From: Nonomuraea sp. SYSU D8015
GTDB taxonomy: Bacteria > Actinomycetota > Actinomycetes > Streptosporangiales > Streptosporangiaceae
DNA length: 64,000 bases
Assembly: GCF_008065375.1 (NCBI RefSeq)
Contig: NZ_VJYI01000002.1
Location: forward strand, 62,001 to 126,000
Direction of reading: 5' to 3'
Both the position numbers and the translations under genes were made by a program. Below, in pieces: positions 8,556 to 16,469 of the stretch (the first letter of the stretch is position 1; each line of letters opens with the position of its first letter). The notes under the pieces are model-generated. The model had not been told where the DNA came from. It was given only the letters and a program-made list of their open reading frames with translations, and did not search any database.

Positions 8556-8803
8556 GACAGGTCCTCGCGAGCGGTGGAATTTCGGACAGGACGAACGTAC
8601 CCGCGTGCGTTGGGGTTTGATGCGTGCGAACTCACCGCGGCGAGTCGCCGGATCCGCCACCGCCAGCAGCGCCGCCCGGACAAGCTTTATGCAGGTCAAC
8701 GTCCCGTCTCAGGATTTCCCGTAGATCCTTCGCCGAGGCATGCGGATCGCGGGCCCGGGCATGGTGGAAGGACCAGATGACCCGTCGCTGAAGGAGGCCT
8801 TCC

Positions 8804-9015
8804 GTGGCCATCGTCTCGCGCGGCTTTCGCGGCGGGCCCAGGGCGGCGACCGGCTCCCACCCGGTCCGTATCTGGTCGAGGACTTTCCCGAACCCGGGCT
8901 GGTGGCCCGCTCCCCCGGATGCGCGGAGGTGGTGCTGCGCCTGGTGCGCGGCCTCGGCACGGCCTGGCTCGACCTCCGCGGCGCCGTGTCCCTGCGCGTG
9001 TCCCTGCCGGACTGA
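8804..9015 (+). pseudogene. Remnant of a sulfite-oxidase-like molybdopterin oxidoreductase
   Basis: A GTG at 8804 with AAGGAGG upstream begins VAIVSRGFRGGPRAATG. The next recognisable piece, RLPPGPYLVEDFP, lies in another frame. Joined, they match the N-terminus of YuiH-like molybdopterin oxidoreductases (GFxGR...RxPPGQYLxxDFP). After about 35 codons the similarity ends and the frame stops at 9015, so the gene is both frameshifted and truncated. The short motif match is the only evidence. Confidence 0.45.
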
Positions 9016-9110
9016 CCGACCTGGCCCACGACGCCCCTCGCCACGCCGCGGGTCCGGGTGTTTCCGCCCTGGAAGCATGCTGGAGTAACGATCAAGGAAA
9101 GGAGATCATC

Positions 9111-9854
9111 GTGCGGATCGCAGTCGCCGGCGCCACCGGGAACATCGGCTCGCTCACCGTCGCCGCGCTCCAAGCGAACGGGCACGACGTCGTGCGCATC
9201 AGCCGTTCCCACGGCGTGGACCTGTCGACCGGTGACGGTCTCGACGACGCCCTCACGGGCGTCGAGGCGGTCGTCGACGCCACGAACCTGGCGGCGACCG
9301 AGCGGGCCCAGGCGGTGGCGTCCTTCGGTGCGGCGACCCGCAACATGCTCGCCGCCGAGGAACGGGCCGGTGTCCGCCACCACGTGCTGCTGTCGATCGT
9401 GGGGCTCCATCGTGTCGAGGGCAACCCTCACTACGAGGGCAAGCGGGAGCAGGAGCGCCTCGTGGCGGCAGGGCCGGTCCCCTGGACGATCGTCCCCGCC
9501 ACGCAGTTCCACGACTTCGCCGCGACGGTGGTGAGCTGGACCGAGCGGGACGGGGTCGCCACCATCCCGCCGCTGCTCGTGCAGCCGATCGCACCCGCGG
9601 ACGTGGCCGAGGTCCTCGCCGAGATCGCGACCGGCGAGCCGAAGGGGCGCTACGTGGACGTCGCCGGGCCCGAGCCGCAGGACCTCGTGGACATGGCCCG
9701 GCGTACGAACGAGGCCCGCGGGCGGAAGGTGAAGCTCGTGCCCACATGGTCGGGGCCGCTCGGCACCGAGATGGCCGGCAACGTGCTGCTGCCCGGAGAG
9801 AACGCCCGCATCGCGCCGACCACCTTCGACGAGTGGCTCGCGGGCGAGGCATGA
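9111..9854 (+). CDS. NmrA-like / atypical SDR NAD(P)-binding protein
   Basis: A 247-residue Rossmann protein. The dinucleotide motif IAVAGATGNIGSLTVAAL sits at the N-terminus and LLSIVGLHRVEGNPHYEGK in the middle, typical of NmrA-like and atypical SDRs of the SDR_a5 kind. The substrate is unknown. GTG 9111 is preceded by a strong AAAGGAG. Its stop codon lies exactly at the boundary of a 73-bp fragment copied from the 5' end of the DUF3500 gene (9851-9923), so DNA rearrangement occurred directly behind it. Confidence 0.8.
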   Translation: MRIAVAGATGNIGSLTVAALQANGHDVVRISRSHGVDLSTGDGLDDALTGVEAVVDATNLAATERAQAVASFGAATRNMLAAEERAGVRHHVLLSIVGLHRVEGNPHYEGKREQERLVAAGPVPWTIVPATQFHDFAATVVSWTERDGVATIPPLLVQPIAPADVAEVLAEIATGEPKGRYVDVAGPEPQDLVDMARRTNEARGRKVKLVPTWSGPLGTEMAGNVLLPGENARIAPTTFDEWLAGEA

Positions 9855-9923
9855 ACGACCGCCGGGTGAGCGTCTTCCCGGCGGCGGGGGGAGAGGTGAT
9901 GTCTCATGTGCTCGAGCGTGTCC
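9851..9923 (-). repeat. Copy of the leader and first codons of the DUF3500 gene
   Basis: In reverse complement this stretch matches 42,475-42,546 at about nine of ten positions with one indel. The match covers 16 bp of leader plus the first 18 or so codons (MRHHL...). The reading frame is broken by the indel. It is a detached 5' gene fragment between the NmrA-like gene and an IS5 remnant. Confidence 0.75.
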
Positions 9924-9929
9924 GCCAAT

Positions 9930-10060
9930 TTGGGGGAAGATCCTGGACGGGTTACGGGCGACTGCGATGCGCCCGAGGGAACGGACTGGACGGTGGGCGT
10001 GGATTCCACCGTGGTACGCGCCCACCAACACGCCGCCGGCCGACTTCCCCTTAAGGGGAT
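9930..10060 (+). mobile_element. IS5-family transposase fragment
   Basis: One frame reads EGTDWTVGVDSTVVRAHQHA. This is the well-conserved catalytic region of IS5-family (IS427-like) transposases, with the first DDE aspartate in VDST and the RAHQHAAG motif. Only about 35 codons remain, with no start and no further DDE residues, so it is a dead fragment. Confidence 0.65.
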
Positions 10061-10182
10061 ACCGTAGATCACAAACCGGTCAAGGGGCGAGAGGCGCTGG
10101 GCCGCTGCCGGGCCGTAGCCCAGAGCACTGGCAAACGCGGGCGGATCTACCAAGGCACCATCGACGTTGCTGATCCACTGCC

Positions 10183-10566
10183 CTAGAACCACACCTCATC
10201 CAGCCTGTCCCAAAAAACGTGGACGCGATCTCTCCCATATCGGTCGATGAGCGCGGCGGCAAAGGCGCGGTCGCGTGGACTGACGCCCACCCCAACCTTG
10301 TTGATCTCCTGTTTGACGCCGACCTGAACGATAAGAGGGCCCTCCCTCAAACGGCGCCAGAACTCCTCCTCGGAAGCGAATTCCCCAGAACCCCAGAGCG
10401 CGTGCAATCGGGCGTCCTGGTCATCGCTGATGGTGTCCTGCAGGCGCCGCAGTTCCCGCAGGGTGTAGCGCTGTGCAATCACGTTGAGGTGTTCAGGATG
10501 GGCGAGCAGGCGACGGACCTTCGCGGCCACCGCAGATGCCTCCGAGGAGGTCGGGACGATCGTCAC
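10183..10566 (-). CDS. Hypothetical protein
   Basis: A 127-residue hydrophilic protein, with a helical first half (LLAHPEHLNVIAQRYTLREL) and a C-terminal FAAALIDRYGRDRVHVFWDRL segment. I do not recognise the family. The GTG start at 10,566 has no Shine-Dalgarno sequence. A short frame (about 10,486-10,655, VAEQNARSRA...) overlaps its start in another phase and also looks coding (MRQQRELESDMAEL), so either a small upstream gene overlaps it or a frameshift has separated an N-terminal extension. Confidence 0.45.
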   Translation of the reverse strand: MTIVPTSSEASAVAAKVRRLLAHPEHLNVIAQRYTLRELRRLQDTISDDQDARLHALWGSGEFASEEEFWRRLREGPLIVQVGVKQEINKVGVGVSPRDRAFAAALIDRYGRDRVHVFWDRLDEVWF

Positions 10567-10659
10567 CCCAACGGGACAGCTCGGCCATGTCCGATTCCAG
10601 CTCCCGCTGCTGCCGCATAACGGGATCCGGCGCTCGCGAGCGCGCGTTCTGTTCGGCCA

Positions 10660-11623
10660 CTACTCGTATCCCATGGCTGGGATGACATCTGCGAGTGCTC
10701 GTTCGATCAGCGCGCGGGTGTCACTGTCGAACTGGTCGTTGCGGTGGTCGAGGCTGCGTGCGCGGAACGTCGACGTGGTCGCGAAGTCGTCAACGCCAAC
10801 GCTCTCGAAGAGCGCCTTCCGCTGGGCCGGCCAGTCCGCAGCGAGATCCTCGGCTCTGATCTCAACGTATCGCTTGGTGTCGAGATCGGCGGTCGCCTTC
10901 CAGGCGAGCCATCGGTCATAGATCGGCTTGAGCCAGGCGAGCGCGCCGTCGACCGTGGACGGTGCCCATGGCTGGTCGACGTGCGACGCAACCACCGCGA
11001 CCGGGTGGCGCTTGATGTGGACGATGGTGGCCTCAGGGACGAGTTCCCAGAGGAAGTCCATGCACAGAAGGTTGAACGGCGTCTTCTCGCACCAGGTCGG
11101 CTTTCCCGCGTCGGCAGCTGCCCCGCCGAACATTACGTCGACTGCGCGACGAAGGATTTCGAGGAGTTCGCTCCGATCGCTGAAGTACTTCGGGATCGCC
11201 CGCCGGTAACTCTGATGCTCGAACGGCCCGGCGGCCCAGTCGGTGTGGCCGAACCCTGCCGCAGGCACGAACTGGTCGAACGTGGTCGCGACGAGCTCCG
11301 ACCACAGCCGTCCCACCGCGTCCCAGTAGTGCCGCTCGCCGATGGCCTCAGGAACGGTATGACCACGATCGATGTCTCTCCTGCTGACCAGTCGCACCGT
11401 AAGGATGTCGCTCAGCCTGCGGAGGGCGTCGTCCCCGACGTAAGGGTCGTATCGAATCGTGAGTGCATCCGCCAAGTCCCTGAAGCCGCCCGGGTCGACA
11501 ATGAACCTGGTCTCGATTGGAATCCTGTGGATCTGCGGGTGTTCGCCGAGAATGTTCGCGAGTTGCGATGTTCCCGACCGACCGACCGGTGCCGGCGACG
11601 AAGATCGGCGGAGGATAGGCCAC
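10660..11623 (-). pseudogene. Sulfotransferase-family protein interrupted by a 4-bp repeat expansion
   Basis: The frame from GTG 11,623 begins VAYPPPIFVAGTGRS, the 5'-phosphosulfate-binding loop of PAPS sulfotransferases. The rest (GTSQLANILGEHPQIHRIPI, WCEKTPFN, VHIKRHPVAVVASH) lies in another frame down to 10,660. The break is at three tandem CCGA units (11,574-11,585) within the phosphosulfate loop. Two units would restore AGTGRSGTSQ. In the second frame there is no proper start: it runs back into an SDR fragment without a stop. If intact it would transfer sulfate to a small molecule or glycan. Confidence 0.75.
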
Positions 11624-11770
11624 GGCGAAAAACTCAACTCGCGACTCACCGATGTGTCAAGTGAATTGCCGCTGGCCACCTGCTCCTGCCCACCTGCGCA
11701 TGCCCCGCCTGTCGGAAACATGATGGTGGAGATCGTGTGCGGCCTTGGCGTGCGCTTCGATGCAGTCCCG

Positions 11771-11910
11771 GCCATGACACCGCCGTCGACGTCCCAGACG
11801 GCGCCGGTGACCCAGTCGGTCTGATTGGACAGGAGGAAGTCGACGGTGGCGGCCGCGTCGTCGGGAATGCCGGTACGGCCCAGAGGGTGAAGGTGTTGAA
11901 GCCGTCGAGT
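11771..11910 (-). pseudogene. C-terminal fragment of a short-chain dehydrogenase
   Basis: In the frame that continues into the sulfotransferase body, the sequence HPLGRTGIPDDAAATVDFLL, then QTDWVTGAVWDVDGGVMAG, is the standard end of classical SDR enzymes. No catalytic Tyr-x-x-x-Lys or Rossmann motif is present upstream, so about 80 percent of the gene is lost. Its lack of a stop codon would fuse it to the downstream frame. Confidence 0.65.
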
Positions 11911-11976
11911 GCGGAGTCGACGTCCGCCTGACGGCAGCCGGCCGGAAAGAGTCTCAACGCCGAGGGCCTGAGGAGA

Positions 11977-12681
11977 TCACGGAATGCGGAACCCGCGAAA
12001 GGTCACGTGTTTCCGAGCCTCGAAGCCGAGCCGCTCGTAGAGCGCGATCGCGCCGGTGTTCGCCTCGGCGACGTGGAGGAAGGGACGTTCGCTCCGAGCC
12101 GCGATGCGCGCGGCGAGCGCACTGACCAGGCGGGCGGCATGGCCTCTCCCACGTGCCTCGGGGGCGGTGCAGACAGCGCTGATCTCGGTCCATCCCGGAG
12201 GTCGGAGCCGTTCGCCCGCCATTGCCACCAATGTGCCGTTGTCGCGTACGCCGAGATAGGTACCGAGTTCGTGGGTGCGGGACCAGAACGGTCCTGGTTG
12301 GGTCCGCGCAGCGAGCTCGAGCATCTCAGGCACGTCGTCGACGCCCAGTTCGACCACCCCCGCGTCTGGCTCGGCATCAACGTGACCGGGGTGGCTGCCG
12401 GCGGGACCGATCATTTGAAGGCCGTCGAGGGTGAAGACCGGCTTCCAGTCCGCAGGCGGGGTCGCCGGGCAGCTGAACAGATCGGCGAGCTCGCCGCGAC
12501 CGAGCAAACGAGCGAGATCGGCCCACTCTGCCGCGTCTGGGTCGGTGGATACCGTGGAGAAGGTTGCGACTTCCGGGAGGTAACCGGCCGCCCGGCCGAG
12601 CCGACGGGCCAGATGTGTGTGGTGGCCGCGGAGCGACTCACCGACCGGGTCGTCGAGTGAGACGGCGTCGCGGTTGACCAT
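11977..12681 (-). CDS. GNAT-family N-acetyltransferase
   Basis: A 234-residue acetyltransferase. The GNAT acetyl-CoA motif is ISAVCTAPEARGRGHAARLV (Q/R-x-x-G-x-G/A), followed by FLHVAEANTGAIALYERLGF, the typical GNAT C-terminal strand and helix. The N-terminal hundred residues form a second, less conserved half. The acceptor substrate is unknown. It starts at ATG 12,681 and is transcribed alone. Confidence 0.8.
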   Translation of the reverse strand: MVNRDAVSLDDPVGESLRGHHTHLARRLGRAAGYLPEVATFSTVSTDPDAAEWADLARLLGRGELADLFSCPATPPADWKPVFTLDGLQMIGPAGSHPGHVDAEPDAGVVELGVDDVPEMLELAARTQPGPFWSRTHELGTYLGVRDNGTLVAMAGERLRPPGWTEISAVCTAPEARGRGHAARLVSALAARIAARSERPFLHVAEANTGAIALYERLGFEARKHVTFRGFRIP

Positions 12682-13042
12682 TGTGCTGTGCCTCTCGTGT
12701 CGTGCGCGCGTGGGAGTTGGCGGTTGCCCGATGCTATGCCGCTCAAGCCTGTGGCCGGCACCGAGAGCACGCCACGCGTTTCGCGCCTCGTGGGCCGGGC
12801 CTATTGGGCCTCAGCCTTCGTCCGGGTGCCCGTATCGCGATGAGCGGGAACGGGCGGCGGGCCTCAGTCAGGGTGCATCCGCCCACTCTGGCGCTCATGC
12901 ATGCCACCTTCGCCTGATGCGTCTCGCGTACTACGGCGACCCCGCAGAGCGCCGATGACGAGGCAGGGTCAAGGGATGACCGGCGCGCGCGTTCGAGTCC
13001 GGCGAATGGACACGAGACACTCACCATGGTCGTTTGGCGACG
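12682..13042. other. Intergenic region without a supported gene
   Basis: About 360 bp between the GNAT gene and the 3' end of the next TetR gene. Short open frames exist in several phases, but none has a plausible start or a recognisable motif. I see no terminator hairpin of note. Confidence 0.3.
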
Positions 13043-13765
13043 TCACCGGCCGTCTGGTCGCTCCGCCGCTCCACCGGGGCCGGGGGCGGGGCGGGTGAGG
13101 CGGGCCATGGCCCGATACAGCGCGATGGGTGCAGGAGCCTGCGCCAGAGGTGGGGGGTCGGTGCCAGGGGCCGCGTAGGCGCGCAGCATCTGGCCGACCA
13201 GGCGGCGCCAGGTGTCAGGGGCGGCATCGTGGGTGGCGGCGACGACGCCGGCGTTGGCCATCAGCAAGATGACGAGGTCTTCTGGGGTGAAGTCGGCGCG
13301 CAGGTGGCCGGTGGCCTGGGCGCGGGCGATGAGTTCGAGGAATCCGTTGTAGGCCTCGGTGCGGCGGGCTTCCAGTGCCTTGGCGGCGGGGAAGGTCATG
13401 GCCAGCACGTCGGCGAAGCCGCGGTCGGCGGCCTGCATGGCGCACACCGTGTGGATGTAGCCGGTGAAGCCGTGCCAGGGGTCGGGGTCGGCGAGGGCTT
13501 CGGCAGTGGCGGCGGCGTAGGCGTCCATGCGGTCGGCGAAGACCGCGTTGATGAGCTCTTCGGGGGTGGCGAAGCGGCGCGACAGGGTGGCCTTGCCGAC
13601 GCCGGCTTCGCGGGCGATGCAGGCCATGGAGACGCCGAGCCCGTGGCTGGCGTACAGGCGGCGGGCGGCGGCCAGGATGCGCTCGCGGTTGCGTTCGGCG
13701 TCGGCGCGCAGCCCCGTTTCGGGCTGCCGGTCCGGGGAGGAGTCGGGGTCTGCGGCGGCTGTCAT
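13043..13765 (-). CDS. TetR family regulator
   Basis: A 240-residue TetR protein. The DNA-binding region reads SMACIAREAGVGKATLSRRF (a helix-turn-helix with the unusual LSRRF end seen in one branch of actinobacterial TetRs). The C-terminus is Pro-rich. It diverges from the truncated alcohol dehydrogenase gene at 13,863, and the 97-bp gap between them probably holds the shared promoter. It likely regulated that oxidoreductase. Confidence 0.85.
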   Translation of the reverse strand: MTAAADPDSSPDRQPETGLRADAERNRERILAAARRLYASHGLGVSMACIAREAGVGKATLSRRFATPEELINAVFADRMDAYAAATAEALADPDPWHGFTGYIHTVCAMQAADRGFADVLAMTFPAAKALEARRTEAYNGFLELIARAQATGHLRADFTPEDLVILLMANAGVVAATHDAAPDTWRRLVGQMLRAYAAPGTDPPPLAQAPAPIALYRAMARLTRPAPGPGGAAERPDGR

Positions 13766-13862
13766 GTTTCCATTCTACAAGTGGAACAGGCTACCCAGTT
13801 TCGTTGTTAGGCTGTCATCATGGAATCGGGTAGGACGTTCCAATTCCCGAAGGGTGCAACCC

Positions 13863-14591
13863 ATGCGTGCAGTGACCCTGGACTCCGTCCCTGCGACCCC
13901 GGCCGTGACCGAGGTCGACACTCCCCGCCCTGAGGCCGGTGAGCTACTGGTGAAGGTGGCCGTCTCCTCGATCAACGGCTTCGACGCCGCCACCGCGGCC
14001 GGCTACCTGCAGGGGATGATGGAGCACCGCTTTCCGTTGGTGGTGGGCAAGGACTTCGCGGGCACCGTCGAGGCTCTGGGCGAGGGCGTGGACGGTTTCG
14101 AGGTCGGCCAGGCGGTCTTCGGCGTGGTGATGAAGCCGTTCCTGGGCACCGGCTCGCTGGCCGAGCACGTCACCGTGTCCGCCGGCTACGGCGTGGCCCC
14201 CCTCCCCGACGGCCTGTCCGTTCAGGAGGCGGGCGCGCTGGGCCTGGCCGGCACCGCGGCGCTGGACAGTCTCAACTTCGTCGCCCCGGCCGACGGCGAG
14301 ACGGTGCTGATCTCCGGTGCCACCGGTGGGGTGGGCGCGCTGGCCGTGCAGCTCGCCGCCGCCCGCGGCGCCCGCGTGATCGCCACCGCCCGCCCCGGTG
14401 CCGAGGCCGACTTCGTCGCCGGCCTGACCGGCACGCCGGTCCACCTCGTGGACTTCGCCGGCGACCTGCCGACCGAGGTCCGCGCCTTCGCCCCAGGGGG
14501 TGTGGACGCCGTCCGGAAGTCCACCACCTGCCGTACCCGCAGCCAGCGCCTCCCCGCGGCCGAAGACCTTGAGACCGCACGGCAACTGTGA
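13863..14591 (+). pseudogene. 3'-truncated NADP-dependent medium-chain oxidoreductase
   Basis: The first 220 residues are a normal zinc-free medium-chain dehydrogenase: FPLVVGKDFAGTVEALGEGV near the N-terminus and LISGATGGVGALAVQLAA as the NADPH motif. At about 14,515 (GGVDAV) similarity ends, and 25 unrelated residues follow before the stop. The family normally has another 70-90 residues carrying the end of the Rossmann domain. The 3' end was replaced by the DNA that brings in the repeat at 14,601-14,697 and a GH32 fragment. Function is doubtful. Confidence 0.7.
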
Positions 14592-14600
14592 CAACTCTCG

Positions 14601-14697
14601 TGGCCTTGCCTGCGGCATCATCCCACGCATATCCCGGATCTTGATAATGCTTCCGCGTACTGGCGGCCTGCATTCACAGATAGTCCCGCCAGAACGG
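14601..14697. repeat. SUKH-associated repeat, copy 1 (detached 3' end of a SUKH gene)
   Basis: This stretch matches 47,898-47,990 closely: CTGCGGCATCATCCC, CGCATATCCCGGATCTT, CGTACTGGCGGCCTGCA, and AGATAGTCCCGCCAGAACGG. At 47,966-47,990 the last part is the 3' end of a SUKH gene (minus strand, ending ...PFWRDYL). So copy 1 is the last seven codons plus about 75 bp of downstream DNA, without the rest of the gene. A partial third copy is at 53,746-53,782. Confidence 0.75.
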
Positions 14698-15256
14698 CCT
14701 CCGGCCCGACGGTGACCTGGGCGTCAAGCCGCTGCCCGAGATGGCCTCTCTCCACACCACCACCGCCCCGCTGGTCATCCTCACCAATCAGAACGACCTC
14801 AGCGCGGCCAACCAGCAACTGTCCCACGTCCGCGGCGACACCCTCCACATCCGGCTGGAGATGTCGGCCTCCGCCGCGAGCCGCTACGGAATCAAGGTCA
14901 GGCGCAGCCCCGCGGGAGAGGAGGAGACACTCCTGTCCTACAACAAGAACGACAAGACCTTCTGCGTCGACCGGACCCGCTCGGGCGCCGTCTCCAGCCT
15001 GTTCGCCGACCTGGGCGTCCAGTGCGGCCCTGTCACTCTCGCGGGCGATGTCCTCACCCTGGACGTGTTCCTCGACAAATCCATGCTCGAGGCCTACGCC
15101 GGGGGCCACAAGTCCATCACCACCCGTGTGTACCCCGCCCGTGACGACTCGCTCGGCCTGGCCCTGTTCGCCGACGGCACCGTCACGGTCAAGTCGCTCA
15201 AGGTCCGGGCGATGAAGTCCGCCTTCACCGGCTGGATGCTTGAGCCCAAGGCGTAG
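14696..15256 (+). pseudogene. C-terminal beta-sandwich of a GH32 fructosidase (5' truncated)
   Basis: The frame begins GLRPDGDLGVKPLPEM and continues with DTLHIRLEMSASAASRYGIK and LTLDVFLDKSMLEAYAGG. These are the typical C-terminal module features of GH32 invertases and levanases (xLRPDGRLxxxPxPEL; FLDxSxxExF). The catalytic five-blade propeller is missing; the frame joins the repeat at about position 14,697. It lies beside a complete fructan locus, so it is likely the broken first gene of that locus. The ATG at 14,741 is internal to the domain. Confidence 0.75.
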
Positions 15257-15268
15257 CTGCGGAGATAG

Positions 15269-15320
15269 GGCGAGGGTGTTCATGCTCGGGCTGTGATGAC
15301 CGAGCATGAACACCCTCGCC
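15269..15320. terminator. Strong bidirectional hairpin between convergent genes
   Basis: Two perfectly complementary 21-nt arms (15,269-15,289 and 15,300-15,320) enclose a 10-nt loop. It lies between the 3' ends of the GH32 fragment (plus) and the fructokinase gene (minus), as expected for a shared terminator. No T-run follows, which is common in actinobacteria. Confidence 0.8.
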
Positions 15321-15355
15321 ACCGCACTGTACGTGTCGCGCGACCGGGCGGATGG

Positions 15356-16264
15356 TCAAACCGGGGTCGGCGGCACTGAGGAAAGCAGGCCGTCGATCTC
15401 CTGCGGACTGGGTGGCACCGCGCCCTCCCGGGTGCACACCACGGCCGCAGCCGCGCATCCGTAGCGCAACGCGTCGCTGACCCGCTCCGCAGTGAGCTCC
15501 CCCTCGCCGAGAACCGTGAGATAGGCGGCGGTGAAGGTGTCGCCCGCGCCGACGGTGTCGACGAGCTCGACGACGGGAGCAGGGCAGTTGATCACCGAGC
15601 CGCCGAGGATCGCCGACGCGCCGTCGCCACCCCGGGTCACCACGACCAGGCGCTCTCCCGGCCACGCCGCCCAGCGCTTCGCCGCGTCCAGGTCCGGCTC
15701 GCCGGGATACAGCCAGGCCAGGTCCTCCGCGCTGACCTTGACCAGCCGCGAGAGCCGTACACACTCCTCGACCAACGTGAGCGCAGACGCCCGGTCACCG
15801 ATGAGCGAGGGGCGGATATTGGGGTCGTAGGAGACGATGACCCCGGCGTCGGCCGCGGCCCGCATCACCTCCCGGACATGTGCGGCGCCGGGCCCGACGA
15901 GCGTGGCCAGCGATCCGGTGTGCAGGCAGGTGACGCCGTCGAGCGAGACCGGACCGGAAAAGCGCCAGTCGAACCGGAAGTCGTAGGACGCCGACCCGTC
16001 GTCACCGATCCTGGCGAAAGCCAGGCTGGTTGCGGCACCGGGGACGAGCTCGCCTTGCCCGACCCCGTGCCTGCCGAGATGGCCCCGCAGCAGTTCGCCG
16101 AAGAAGTCGCCGCCGATCTCGCTGGCGAGTCTGACCGGTTGCCCCAGCGTGGCAAGGGCGACCGCGACGTTGAGCGGGCTGCCTCCCGCGACGGCGCTGA
16201 ACCGCGATGCGTCGGGGGAGCCGATCAGGTCGACGATGCTCTCGCCGATCACCAAGAACGTCAT
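15356..16264 (-). CDS. PfkB-family fructokinase
   Basis: A 302-residue ribokinase-fold sugar kinase. The N-terminal signature is GGSPLNVAVALATLG; the C-terminal PfkB signature is VELVDTVGAGDTFTAAYL, with DTVGAGD providing the anion hole and catalytic Asp. It should phosphorylate fructose in the cytoplasm using ATP. ATG 16,264 follows GGGGAGG. It is divergent from the sugar importer operon and shares its promoter region, including two LacI-type operators. This places it as the last catabolic step of the fructan locus. Confidence 0.85.
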   Translation of the reverse strand: MTFLVIGESIVDLIGSPDASRFSAVAGGSPLNVAVALATLGQPVRLASEIGGDFFGELLRGHLGRHGVGQGELVPGAATSLAFARIGDDGSASYDFRFDWRFSGPVSLDGVTCLHTGSLATLVGPGAAHVREVMRAAADAGVIVSYDPNIRPSLIGDRASALTLVEECVRLSRLVKVSAEDLAWLYPGEPDLDAAKRWAAWPGERLVVVTRGGDGASAILGGSVINCPAPVVELVDTVGAGDTFTAAYLTVLGEGELTAERVSDALRYGCAAAAVVCTREGAVPPSPQEIDGLLSSVPPTPV

Positions 16265-16299
16265 GTGCCCTCCCCTCGTGTCGGCGACATGGTGACATG

Positions 16300-16317
16300 T
16301 GCTGAATCGATTCTGCA
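16300..16317. promoter_or_regulatory. LacI-type operator, site 1
   Basis: TGCTGAATCGATTCTGCA is a near-perfect palindrome (core GAATCGATTC). It matches the site at 24,496-24,513 in front of a LacI gene at 15 of 18 positions. It lies between the divergent fructokinase and importer genes, 36 bp upstream of the kinase start. Confidence 0.7.
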
Positions 16318-16392
16318 AGCGCGGAGGCTCGTTCCACGGGCATTACGACAAAGTTTCCGGCGCCCTCTTGACCTCCCTCGATATGCAGGCTT

Positions 16393-16408
16393 ACGTTTGC
16401 GCAAACGT
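16393..16408. promoter_or_regulatory. Second LacI-type operator, perfect palindrome
   Basis: ACGTTTGCGCAAACGT is a perfect 16-bp palindrome with the central CG of LacI/GalR operators, 62 bp upstream of the binding-protein start. Its sequence differs from site 1, so the two LacI proteins of the locus probably each have their own site here. Confidence 0.7.
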
Positions 16409-16469
16409 TTTTGCTCAGCAGCGGTTCGGGGTGCACCGCATGAGCCCCAGGCTGATGGGAGAGGGCACC

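Noticed and set aside
8560..8803. Minus-strand segment reading VIWSFHHARARDPHAS as a regulator fragment
   Set aside because: No start, no matching family and strong compositional bias; not enough to call a gene.
8709..10031. Long minus-strand open frame of about 440 codons
   Set aside because: It runs antisense to the NmrA-like gene and the IS5 fragment and has low-complexity Arg/Gly/His-rich composition typical of shadow frames in high-GC DNA.
12976..12995. GTTCGAGTCCGG resembling a tRNA T-loop
   Set aside because: The flanking 5-bp stems are not complementary and there is no cloverleaf around it.
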